Shown: positions 1 to 7,113 of the stretch, piece by piece | How positions within the stretch are numbered: position 1 is the stretch's first letter | Layout of the letters: each line of letters starts with the position of its first letter | Assembly (NCBI GenBank): GCA_934757945.1 | Contig: CAKVLT010000051.1 | Location: 1-13,203 of the forward strand | Length of the DNA: 13,203 nt | Direction of reading: 5' to 3' | Origin: an uncultured Bulleidia sp. | GTDB lineage: Bacteria > Bacillota_I > Bacilli_A > Erysipelotrichales > Erysipelotrichaceae | Program-made: the position numbers and the translations under genes | Notes under the pieces: generated by a model | Database searches by the model: none | Seen by the model: only the letters and a program-made list of their open reading frames with translations | Told to the model about the DNA's origin: nothing

Positions 1-78
1 CCCGTAAGACCAGATAGAAAATATCAGCGCAATATGAAACCTAAATCAGTTGTTCCGTTCAATACAAAAGCATCATAG
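1..78 (+). CDS. possible 3' end of a + strand gene, cut by window start
   Basis: Frame 1 is open from the first base to a TAG at 76-78 and encodes 25 basic, polar residues ending in NTKAS. The other two + frames close almost at once. A good rho-independent terminator follows 33 bases after the stop, which supports a real gene ending here. Twenty-five codons can stay open by chance, and I do not recognise the peptide, so family and function are unknown. If real, the gene is convergent with the minus-strand T-box leader to its right. Confidence 0.35.
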   Translation, partial: PVRPDRKYQRNMKPKSVVPFNTKAS

Positions 79-111
79 CGCTACACTGATTATATTTCAT
101 ATTCAAGTCGC

Positions 112-151
112 AGGCAAATTTTTCTAAAGTGAATCAAATTGCCTTTTTGTT
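112..151 (+). terminator. rho-independent terminator of the left-edge gene
   Basis: AGGCAA at 112-117 pairs with TTGCCT at 139-144. The stem can be extended by A/T pairs if one A is bulged, and the loop is about 14 bases. A T-rich tract (144-151) follows on the + strand. On the minus strand the hairpin is not followed by a T run, so it serves + transcription. Confidence 0.6.
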
Positions 152-189
152 ATGCTTGAAAGCCATCAATTCTAATTGAAATGTGATAG

Positions 190-221
190 AAACCCTGGAT
201 GTAGCCCTACATCCAGGGTTT
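190..221. repeat. perfect 15-bp inverted repeat (hairpin)
   Basis: Bases 190-204 are the exact reverse complement of 207-221, with two bases between them; a four-base loop on 14 pairs is the physical form. It lies between the + terminator at 112-151 and the minus-strand T-box terminator at 270-296. Neither side carries a real T run: on the minus strand TTTCTATC follows, on the + strand TTTACCTG. It could be a poor bidirectional terminator or a transcript-end stabiliser, or the trace of a mobile element. Its role is not settled by the sequence. Confidence 0.6.
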
Positions 222-264
222 ACCTGACAAATATTTTATTTTAATGACTTCTTATTTGCCTTAA

Positions 265-520
265 CTTAAGGACATTGCCCGCCCAACGGGACGTCCTGCC
301 ATCAAACGTGGTTCCACCTGATTTCACTGTTATTTCGCAATAACAGTCTCATGAAGTGTTATATAACACTTACGTACGTAACGCGTAAAGACGCAAACTC
401 CTACTAAGTATTCAAAGTTTCAGCTCAAGGATGTGTTTCGCTGTTTCTATCCGCCTTTCCTTGCACCATACGGAAAGTTCTCTGCCGGAATCAAAAACAG
501 TTACTCTTCCTGTCATTGCC
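265..520 (-). promoter_or_regulatory. T-box riboswitch leader (tRNA-sensing), probably His-specific
   Basis: Read on the minus strand, this has the T-box parts in order. Stem I opens with GGAAGAGTA near 512-502 (the AGUA side of the specifier loop). The distal AGAGA and GGTGCAAGG elements follow. Then comes GAAACACATCCTTGAGC (438-422), where GAA, one base, then CAC at 435-433 fits the specifier position; CAC would mean histidine, and AAC (asparagine) is the alternative. A GCGT/ACGC hairpin and an 8-bp hairpin at 327-346 (stem III) precede the T-box core AGGTGGAACCACG (319-307). The core is followed by a terminator hairpin at 296-270. No coding sequence for it to control lies between 265 and the window start. 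A weak promoter (TTGAAA near 545, CATACA-like -10) may precede it. The T-box assignment is firm; the amino acid is inference. Confidence 0.85.
270..296 (-). terminator. T-box attenuator terminator hairpin
   Basis: On the minus strand GGACGU pairs with AUGUCC (one G-U pair) and CCCG with CGGG, with a two-base CA bulge and a UUGGG loop. The wobble pair makes it better as minus-strand RNA than as + strand RNA. Its 5' arm contains the ACGTCCC that would pair with the AGG...CACGT side of the T-box core, so it competes with the antiterminator as expected. The following T tract is weak (TTAAGTT). Confidence 0.7.
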
Positions 521-600
521 TGTATGCACATCATATACGGGATTTCAAAGACAAGTTAATAGACTTTACAGTCTTTGGATTAAAAATTCTGAAACAACTT

Positions 601-1362
601 TCATTTATTCCTGTAGAACTTATCTGCAAGCTGATGGAATTTCTTCTGATTCATCTGCTCATGTGTGATGAATTCTCCATCATAAAACAATGCATATGTA
701 GTGATGGGAGAGGGAACGCTCTGTGCCTGTTCCATGGTTTCAATATGTATGGTTTGAAAAGGAATGTTTTGTTCCTGAGCAATTTCTTTAAGTAAAGGTA
801 CATATCTTGCATTAAACGGACATTGATCCGTATAGTACAGTACAAATCCCTTTTCTTCTGTATGCGGATGTACAGCACATGCTTTAAAGCAAGGAATTCC
901 GGCATCTTTCTGCAATGTAAGATACCACAGCTGTATACCGTTCTGTGCTGTATTCGCCACCTGAAATCCCTTATACTGCAAAAACTTCGGATCAGCAAGA
1001 AACGGTTTTTTCTTTGCAGTGGAACATATACACAGGCCTTTCTTTCCTTTGGAAAGACTGTCCTTTATGCATATCTGTAATAATTCAGAAGAATACCCAT
1101 GTCCTTTTAAAGCACCGGATACCCAAAGACAGTCTATATACATATACTCTTTTGCATCAATGGGTATCCACGCCTTTTCTGCAGGCATATATTCAATAAA
1201 GCATTTGCCTCTTTCTTTACTTCTGATAAACACCAGACCATCCTCAAATCTTTGAGTTAACCAGTTTTTCTTGGATACCACCTGTGCATCCTTATTGTTT
1301 GAAATAGCACAGCAGATATGTTCCTGTGCAATGTTGTCCTTTGTTAACTGTATATATTCCAT
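601..1362 (-). CDS. GNAT N-acetyltransferase with C-terminal YoaP-like domain
   Basis: A 253-residue soluble protein in two parts. Residues 1-150 look like a GNAT acyltransferase: YIDCLWVSGALKGHGYSSELL (about 75-95) carries the strand and glycine-containing acetyl-CoA loop of motif A. Residues 170-250 match the YoaP-like domain, with VLYYTDQCPFNARYV around Cys181 resembling a thioredoxin-fold CP(F) turn. The length is close to that of Bacillus subtilis YoaP. The substrate of this family is not known to me. The start is fixed by an AAGGAAAG ribosome site about nine bases upstream; the stop is TGA. It is the last gene of a minus-strand run, 63 bases after the previous GNAT gene. That gap contains a possible weak promoter (TATACT at 1391-1386). 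A short AGACT/AGTCT hairpin near 562-575 could be its terminator, but it is weak. Confidence 0.8.
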   Translation of the reverse strand: MEYIQLTKDNIAQEHICCAISNNKDAQVVSKKNWLTQRFEDGLVFIRSKERGKCFIEYMPAEKAWIPIDAKEYMYIDCLWVSGALKGHGYSSELLQICIKDSLSKGKKGLCICSTAKKKPFLADPKFLQYKGFQVANTAQNGIQLWYLTLQKDAGIPCFKACAVHPHTEEKGFVLYYTDQCPFNARYVPLLKEIAQEQNIPFQTIHIETMEQAQSVPSPITTYALFYDGEFITHEQMNQKKFHQLADKFYRNK

Positions 1363-1425
1363 ATGGTTTCTTTCCTTCTTCCATCAGTATACCTGTCTTT
1401 ACCGAAAGAAAAAAGCAACTCAGTT

Positions 1426-1887
1426 CTACTGAATTGCCATCACGTAAATACAACACGGATTTGCTTCATCCCAAAGTTCCGGAAAGACTTCCAGTTCTCT
1501 GAAACCCACTGCCTGATAAAACAGGTTTGTACGATCATATTCAGGATATTTGCCCATCTGAACTGTCTTTACCTGCATGAATGTAAAACCTTCCTCCAGA
1601 GCGTATGTATAGGCATGCTGAAATAGCTTCATACCCACATGATTACGTTGGTATGCCTTGAGTACACCTGTCACATAAATTTCTACTGTATCCGCACTGG
1701 TTGGTTTCAGACAGATAAATCCTACAGGTTTTCCCTGATCAAAACTGCACCAGAAAGGATACTTTCCACTGCCTTTGACATAGTCATCAACAGCGGATGG
1801 AATGCCAAACCATTCAGGTAAAGCTTCCAGAATCTGCCTTGTGATATGTTCTCTTTCTTCTGTATTTTCAATTTTCTTAATTTCCAT
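1426..1887 (-). CDS. GNAT family N-acetyltransferase
   Basis: A 153-residue single-domain GNAT protein. The strand-loop-helix of motif A is seen at about residues 68-92 (VEIYVTGVLKAYQRNHVGMKLFQHA), with QRNHVG as the pyrophosphate-binding loop. A late FYQAVGF segment (about 124-130) is the usual motif B region containing the Tyr often used as general acid. The substrate cannot be told from the sequence. A clear GGAG site sits six bases before the ATG. The gene begins 13 bases after the stop of the ROK-type gene, so the two are very probably cotranscribed and possibly translationally linked. This suggests, but does not show, that it acts in the same sugar-related pathway. Confidence 0.85.
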   Translation of the reverse strand: MEIKKIENTEEREHITRQILEALPEWFGIPSAVDDYVKGSGKYPFWCSFDQGKPVGFICLKPTSADTVEIYVTGVLKAYQRNHVGMKLFQHAYTYALEEGFTFMQVKTVQMGKYPEYDRTNLFYQAVGFRELEVFPELWDEANPCCIYVMAIQ

Positions 1888-1900
1888 ATAGTCTCCTTGA

Positions 1901-3340
1901 TTACCGGTACGGATTATGTGTCAGTCCAAACTCCGCACGTTTCAGATCATCCATTCTCCAGATACATCTTAAGAAAGTACCTGTCATCATGTATTCACGA
2001 ATATCCTGCAGTTTATAAAGAGGAGGAATAAACTTCTCATCCATATATTTCTGCATTTCCTCTTTGATCTGCACTTCCTCATCTACCTTATCCGCATACA
2101 GAAAAATAGCTTCAGGCCCTAATGTGGATACCATGGTCACAAGTGTTTTCCCTATCAGTTCCACAGTTCCCTGCTGAGTGGAAGATAATTGCACAGCAGG
2201 TTTGGAAAGCTGCAATACTTTCTGAGAATATTGTACTTCTCCAGCCACATGTTGTCTGCCTCTGATTAAATGGCCACCCACTACTATACCGCATCCTGCT
2301 ATGGCACTGTCATCAGGAAGATAATAGAAAATCAAAGAACTGTATTTATCCTCCAGCCAGTAAATGCCTGTAACAATCATATTGGCATCATTAAAAGGAA
2401 GGACATGTCTGTGATATTTTTCGGATAATATCTCTTTGACATTCTGTAAATGAATTGGATGAGAAGGAAGGTATACTACACCATCTTCTATAGATCCAGG
2501 CAAACTTAATCCTATAACTTCTATTTCAGGATATTGTTGCAGCATTTCTTCGATGATACTTTCAATATCTCCTATAGACACCCCGCTTACCTTCTTCTCA
2601 TAATTGCAGACAATATCTCCGTTTAAATAATAGCGATAAATGATACTGCAGTGTTCTCCTTCACCACCGTTGATATACCCTATTGTCAGTATTTTTTTAT
2701 CTGTTTCATAGAAAGCTCTTGTACGTTCCGCCTTAGGAGTTATCAAAGCCTCATAGTCTTGCAGTTCTCCTTTAATCGTCTCAATCAGCGAACCTGTATC
2801 ATAAGAACCGAAAGTCTGTCCCGGTATATTTCTGAAAAGAATATCCGGATACTTTGCCTGCAGTTTTTCTCTTTCAAAATGTACCTGAGGTGCCAGTAAT
2901 ACCATATCCTGACCTGTAAGAGATTTTTCCAGAGAATTAAAAGAGACAGCTTTAAAGTAATAATTCAGTTTTAATGTCTTGGCTGCTTCATTTAAAAGCT
3001 GGGCATAGTAAGAAGTAGTCAGTCCGCTTGTGCAGGATAAAAGAATATTCACGGCGTGGGAATCTCTGAGATGACGCATAGCCTCTTCCATTTCCACATA
3101 CAAATCCTGTGCCCGTTTCAGATCATTAATCTGAAAATGCAGAAAGAATTCAGTCTTTTCATCACGAATAGTATCTATGCGTAATTCCACCGTGTTACCT
3201 TCATAGAAGTTCACACGTCCCAACGCATAAATAGAAGCTATTTCAAGATTTCCGCTTTCATTTTCAGTAATTGGAAATGCCTCTGTTCCTCTTTGAATGA
3301 TCCATTTCCGATAGTAATCCACCAGAGTAGTATTTTCCAT
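1901..3340 (-). CDS. fusion of PTS EIIB-like domain and ROK-family domain
   Basis: A 479-residue protein with three regions. Residues 1-95 are an unrecognised N-terminal region. Residues 97-190 look like a lactose/cellobiose-type PTS EIIB: NILLSCTSGLTTSYYAQLL has the hydrophobic strand and the loop with Cys103 where phosphate would be carried, followed by VLLAPQV, the second strand of the Rossmann-like fold. Residues 215-470 resemble ROK sugar kinases/regulators: IGLSLPGSIEDGVV, FNDANMIVTGI (the NDA that contains the catalytic Asp in kinases) and GRQHVAGEVQYS. The first nucleotide-binding motif reads IGYINGGEG rather than the usual DxGGT, and the zinc-site CxCGxxGC motif is absent. A regulator or sensor role is therefore as likely as sugar phosphorylation. 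There is no helix-turn-helix. GAAGGTG precedes the ATG. It leads the three-gene operon. Confidence 0.75.
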   Translation of the reverse strand: MENTTLVDYYRKWIIQRGTEAFPITENESGNLEIASIYALGRVNFYEGNTVELRIDTIRDEKTEFFLHFQINDLKRAQDLYVEMEEAMRHLRDSHAVNILLSCTSGLTTSYYAQLLNEAAKTLKLNYYFKAVSFNSLEKSLTGQDMVLLAPQVHFEREKLQAKYPDILFRNIPGQTFGSYDTGSLIETIKGELQDYEALITPKAERTRAFYETDKKILTIGYINGGEGEHCSIIYRYYLNGDIVCNYEKKVSGVSIGDIESIIEEMLQQYPEIEVIGLSLPGSIEDGVVYLPSHPIHLQNVKEILSEKYHRHVLPFNDANMIVTGIYWLEDKYSSLIFYYLPDDSAIAGCGIVVGGHLIRGRQHVAGEVQYSQKVLQLSKPAVQLSSTQQGTVELIGKTLVTMVSTLGPEAIFLYADKVDEEVQIKEEMQKYMDEKFIPPLYKLQDIREYMMTGTFLRCIWRMDDLKRAEFGLTHNPYR

Positions 3341-3360
3341 ACAGCACCTTCTTTAAGAGT

Positions 3361-3366
3361 ATTCTA
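3361..3366 (-). promoter_or_regulatory. possible -10 element of the EIIB-ROK operon
   Basis: TAGAAT on the minus strand, about 20 bases before the EIIB-ROK start codon, matches the -10 consensus in five of six bases. No convincing -35 lies 16-18 bases upstream, so the call is tentative. It lies in the 77-base gap after the broken flavin-reductase gene, where I see no terminator, so readthrough from that gene is also possible. Confidence 0.35.
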
Positions 3367-3417
3367 GCATTATTCCAGAAAATGTTAGCCGTTATCTGTG
3401 TATTTTGGCACAATGTT

Positions 3418-3920
3418 TTATTCTTTCACTTCCAGTACTTCTCCCACAAAAACATAATGTGGTTGCCAGCCACCATTTTCATCAGGGTAAAGGTCAGGTT
3501 TGGAACTATAATATTCCTGTATGTCTTCAGCAAGATCTTCTTTGGAAAACTGATGCTGGTAAAGTTTCTTGCAGACAAAGGTAAGCTTTGCTTCAGCAAA
3601 CCCTACAGAATCCCCCATGGATACAGGCGTCAAACCTGCATGCACTGCCTTATCTTCATTTCTTCCGGAATGAGATCCCATATATCCCAAAGCTTTACGA
3701 TATTCTTCAGAAAAGAAAGAGACTGTAAAAGTATCATGATTCATTAAAAACTCACTGGTATATCTTGCAGGATGCACATAGACTGTAACTGTATCCTTAT
3801 TCCATATAGTCCCAAGACCCCCCATCCCACTGTACAGCCATCATAACTTTCCAATGTACCTGATGTCACCAATGCCCACTGGTTTTTAAACATGTCAAAT
3901 ATCGGATATTCTTTAAGCAT
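3418..3920 (-). pseudogene. flavin-reductase-like (FMN-binding) protein, frameshifted
   Basis: Two minus-strand frames together make one flavin reductase of about 167 residues, the usual size for this family. The start is the ATG at 3920-3918, with GGAG a few bases upstream; it encodes MLKEYPIFDMFKNQWALVTS. The reading continues to GCTVGWG, where the frame is lost. The next frame picks up at GLGTIWNKDTVTVYVHPARY, then SEFLMNHDTFTVSFF (flavin-site strand), and runs to TAA at 3418. The break lies in a run of six G (minus strand, 3823-3818); seven would restore one reading frame. As written the first frame ends at 3744. The downstream half has only an internal ATG. This may be a true pseudogene, a phase-variable tract or a sequencing error; the otherwise clean frames favour something recent. 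The native enzyme would bind FMN and reduce or carry flavin with NAD(P)H. Confidence 0.85.
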
Positions 3921-4238
3921 ATTGTTTTCTCCTTTTTGAAGTACTATACAAAAGAGAAACATATAAAGATAATGAAATGCTCAAGAATAAGATACCCTTC
4001 CTCACATCACCTCTTTAACACATCCCACTCTTACAAAAACATTACGATATTTACCCGCATTGCTCTCAGTACCAATACCCCTTGTATTCATGGAATATAT
4101 TTTATTTTTTACGCATACTCGACTGTAAAATACAGCACCTTTTAAAGAAATGAGGCATGCAGTGACCAACACACTCTGCTTTTACAGGTAATTCTCTTTC
4201 TAAGAGTATATAATAGAGACACTTCTTGGAGGTTTTTT
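3921..4238. other. 318-bp divergent intergenic region
   Basis: This region separates the minus-strand flavin-reductase gene from the + strand protease gene. On the left, TATAGT (minus, 3948-3943) may be the -10 of the flavin-reductase gene, with no good -35. On the right is the protease promoter. The middle (about 3965-4180) is AT- and C-rich, with only small open frames lacking ribosome sites and no strong hairpin. I see no RNA gene or decayed protein that I can name. Confidence 0.5.
4209..4232 (+). promoter_or_regulatory. -10 element and ribosome site for the M16C protease gene
   Basis: A perfect TATAAT at 4209-4214 is followed by GGAGG at 4228-4232 and the ATG at 4239. Transcription would start near 4221, giving a very short leader. 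TTTACA at 4181-4186 resembles a -35, but the 22-base spacing is too long. The real -35 is thus weak or absent, which suggests help from an activator or a strong dependence on the -10. Confidence 0.55.
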
Positions 4239-7103
4239 ATGCAATTTCAATTACATGATATAGTACATGGATTTCAAATCACCCATATTTATCCCTTACA
4301 GGACTGGAACGGTACACTGTACCAGATGAAACATCTTCATTCCGGTGCAGAGTTATGTTATTTTGACAGAAAAGATGACAACAAGACTTTTGCTATCTCT
4401 TTTAAGACATTACCTGAAAATGATACAGGTGTCTTCCATATTCTTGAACATTCTGTATTAAACGGATCAGATAAATACCCTGTCAAGGAACCATTTGTAG
4501 AACTGTTAAAAAGTTCCATGCAGACATTTTTAAATGCCATGACCTATTCCGATAAGACAGTCTATCCTGTTTCCAGTAAATCCGAAAAGGATTTCAGAAA
4601 TCTGGCTTCCATTTATCTGGACGCTGTATTCCATCCTGCTATTTACAATACACCGAATATCTTCTATCAGGAAGGATGGCACTATGAAGTGGAGGATGAG
4701 ACTTCAGACCCTTCCTATAACGGTGTGGTATTCAATGAAATGAAAGGTGCTTTTTCCAGTGTGGACACCTTGTTGATCAATTCCATCTGCAGACAGACTT
4801 TAAAAGATACCTGTTATGCATACGTGTCAGGCGGAGACCCATCACATATTACAGATCTTACGTATGAGCAGTTTATTGAAACACATAAGAAGTTCTATCA
4901 CCCTTCCAATGCACGTATCTGGCTGGAAGGTACACTGGATGTGGAATGGATGATGAAATATCTGGATTCAGAATATCTTTCTCATTATGAAGATACACAT
5001 ACTTCCTTCACAATTCCATTACAGGAAAAACTACCTGCAAATACTGTAGAAATCCCTTATGAAATCTCTTTGGATCAGCCTGAGGAAAAACAATGTCATA
5101 TCTGCTATTCCAATGTAGTATCTACCTATAAAGATGTAGAATTGAATCTTGCCATGGGGATTTTATCCAATGCATTAACCACCTCCACTGCTTCTGCTTT
5201 AACAAAGCCATTTATTGAAGCTGGTCTTGCGCAGGATGTGGAGTTTGATTTACTGGATGGTATCCAGCAGCCAGTAGGTGTGATTACTTTCAGAAACACA
5301 GAAAAAGATGCAGAAAAAGATATTCGTGCTTTACTGCATACCACTGTAGAAAATCTGGTTCATGGAGGGCTTGATCATGAGGCATTACTTGCAGCCATCA
5401 ACCAGAGTGACTTTGCCTACAGAGAATCTCATGAACCTACAGGCATCTATCATGTGGAAGATGCTTTATCCTGCTGGTTATACCAGGAAGACCCTACACC
5501 ATACCTGTCTCTTTCCACAGTCTTTGATGATTTAAGAAAGAAAGTTGAAGAAGGCTGGTTTGAAACTGTACTGGCTGATTTTTTACTGGATGAAGAACAT
5601 CTGCAGACAACCATTGCAGTTCCAGACAAAACTCTTGCCCAGAAACAGGAAGAAAAAGAAAAAGAAAAACTGCATGATATTCGTTCCAGATGGAAAGATG
5701 TTTCTGTATATACTCAGCTATGCAAAGACTTAAAGACATGGCAGACTGCTCCAAATACTCCAAAACAGTTAGCCACTTTACCAAAACTGGATAAAGAGGA
5801 CATTCCACCATTAAAAGACCCTCATCTTCCTGTACCTCATGAAGAAAATGGCGTACCAGTCTTAACCTATACATTGGATACCAACGGTATTGCTTATACC
5901 AACTACTACTTTAATATCTCTGGCATTCAGACAGATCTTTTACCTGCCTTTTCCTTTTTTACAAGCATACTGGCAGATATTCCTACCCAACAGCATGATT
6001 TAGTCTCTCTGCATGCGGCTATACAAAGAGATATTGGTAATCTAGGTATTTCCGTTATGTCTTACAGTCCTGTATTTGAAAGCAGTAAGACCACTCCAAT
6101 GATTGCTGTACGTACAAGTACCTTACCGCAGAATATGGAAAAAACCCATACCCTTGTCATGGAGATCCTTCAGCAATCCCTTTTCACATCAGAAACTATT
6201 TATCCATTATTAAAGCAGAAAACAGAACAGTTAAAACAGCTGGTAAATAACTATGGACATCTGATTGCCTCTGTACGTGCAAAGAGTCATTGCAGTGCTG
6301 ATGGTGTCTTTGCGGAATATACCGCTGGCTATTCCTTCTATCAGTATCTGCTGGATTTTGAAAAGCATTATGAAGAAAGAATAGAAGAGTTTATCGAATT
6401 ATGTCATCTGTTTGCGGATAACATCTTTGTAAAATCCCGTCTTACAGTAACCCATACACTGCATTCTAAAGACCTGATTGCCTCTTTCCTGAAGGATATA
6501 CCTTCAGGAGAAGGGTATTGCACAGCATGTATGCACTATCCTTTTGTCAAAGGTCAGAAAGAAGCTATTGTCATTCCTGGTGGAGTAGGATACAGCGCCT
6601 TCACCATTCCAACAGACAGGAAGGATATCAGTTTTGATTTATTCTGCCATATCATGAGTTATGACTGGTTGTGGAATGAAGTAAGAGTTAAAGGAGGTGC
6701 TTATGGTACAGGCATGAGAGGTAATTCTTCAGGTTGTATCACTGCCTATACGTATAGAGATCCTTCTGCATCAAACCTCTTACATGCTCTGGAAAAGATT
6801 ACTGACTATGCAGATTCTCTGGATGGTTCCTTCCCGTTAACACAATATTTAATTGGCGCCGTCGGGGCAAGTCTTCCATTACTGTCTGTCAGTTCCAGAA
6901 TCAATCTCTATGATGCCAAGTACTTCTCTCATATCCCGTTTGAACTTTCCGTACAGTTCAGACAAAGGCTGATAGATACCACCTTACAGGATATAGAGAC
7001 TGAAGCAGAAATTCTTAAAGCTGCTTTAGCTAACAGTTACCAGTGTATAGTTGGTCCTCAGGATATGGTGGATACACTGGATGGATTTACTGTACTGAAA
7101 TAA
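4239..7103 (+). CDS. M16C zinc metalloprotease (insulinase / presequence-protease type)
   Basis: A 954-residue single-chain peptidase. The inverted zinc motif HILEH is at residues 67-71 (zinc ligands His67 and His71, catalytic Glu70), and the third ligand is Glu167 in GVVFNEMKG, 96 residues on, as in PreP/Cym1-type enzymes. The C-terminal half has WNEVRVKGGAYG with Arg816 and Tyr822, the arginine/tyrosine pair that binds the substrate backbone in M16 proteases. A hinge region rich in Lys and Glu lies near 475-490. No signal peptide is visible, so it should be cytoplasmic and degrade peptides inside a closed chamber; the exact substrates are inference. GGAGG six bases before the ATG fixes the start. 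The downstream thiolation gene's ribosome site begins right at this gene's TAA, so the two form an operon. Confidence 0.93.
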   Translation: MQFQLHDIVHGFQITHIYPLQDWNGTLYQMKHLHSGAELCYFDRKDDNKTFAISFKTLPENDTGVFHILEHSVLNGSDKYPVKEPFVELLKSSMQTFLNAMTYSDKTVYPVSSKSEKDFRNLASIYLDAVFHPAIYNTPNIFYQEGWHYEVEDETSDPSYNGVVFNEMKGAFSSVDTLLINSICRQTLKDTCYAYVSGGDPSHITDLTYEQFIETHKKFYHPSNARIWLEGTLDVEWMMKYLDSEYLSHYEDTHTSFTIPLQEKLPANTVEIPYEISLDQPEEKQCHICYSNVVSTYKDVELNLAMGILSNALTTSTASALTKPFIEAGLAQDVEFDLLDGIQQPVGVITFRNTEKDAEKDIRALLHTTVENLVHGGLDHEALLAAINQSDFAYRESHEPTGIYHVEDALSCWLYQEDPTPYLSLSTVFDDLRKKVEEGWFETVLADFLLDEEHLQTTIAVPDKTLAQKQEEKEKEKLHDIRSRWKDVSVYTQLCKDLKTWQTAPNTPKQLATLPKLDKEDIPPLKDPHLPVPHEENGVPVLTYTLDTNGIAYTNYYFNISGIQTDLLPAFSFFTSILADIPTQQHDLVSLHAAIQRDIGNLGISVMSYSPVFESSKTTPMIAVRTSTLPQNMEKTHTLVMEILQQSLFTSETIYPLLKQKTEQLKQLVNNYGHLIASVRAKSHCSADGVFAEYTAGYSFYQYLLDFEKHYEERIEEFIELCHLFADNIFVKSRLTVTHTLHSKDLIASFLKDIPSGEGYCTACMHYPFVKGQKEAIVIPGGVGYSAFTIPTDRKDISFDLFCHIMSYDWLWNEVRVKGGAYGTGMRGNSSGCITAYTYRDPSASNLLHALEKITDYADSLDGSFPLTQYLIGAVGASLPLLSVSSRINLYDAKYFSHIPFELSVQFRQRLIDTTLQDIETEAEILKAALANSYQCIVGPQDMVDTLDGFTVLK

Positions 7104-7113
7104 AGGAGTGCCT

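Noticed and set aside
354..371. 18-base perfect palindrome as a protein-binding operator
   Set aside because: It lies between stem I and stem III of the T-box leader and is better explained as one of the leader's own RNA stems; a regulator site cannot be excluded but has no other support.
433..795. 120-codon + strand open frame
   Set aside because: It lies antisense to the T-box and to the YoaP-type gene, has no ribosome site, and its composition (Phe, Cys, Leu rich) is that of a shadow frame.
3921..4238. possible riboswitch or small RNA in the divergent spacer
   Set aside because: No strong hairpin, no terminator and no conserved riboswitch core could be found in it on either strand.
5494..5874. 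126-codon minus-strand open frame inside the protease gene
   Set aside because: It is fully antisense to a well-supported M16C coding sequence, with no family pattern or start signal.
7108..7113. GTG start two codons upstream of the ATG for the rhodanese-TtcA gene
   Set aside because: The GTG overlaps the GGAG ribosome site, which is correctly spaced for the ATG at 7114.
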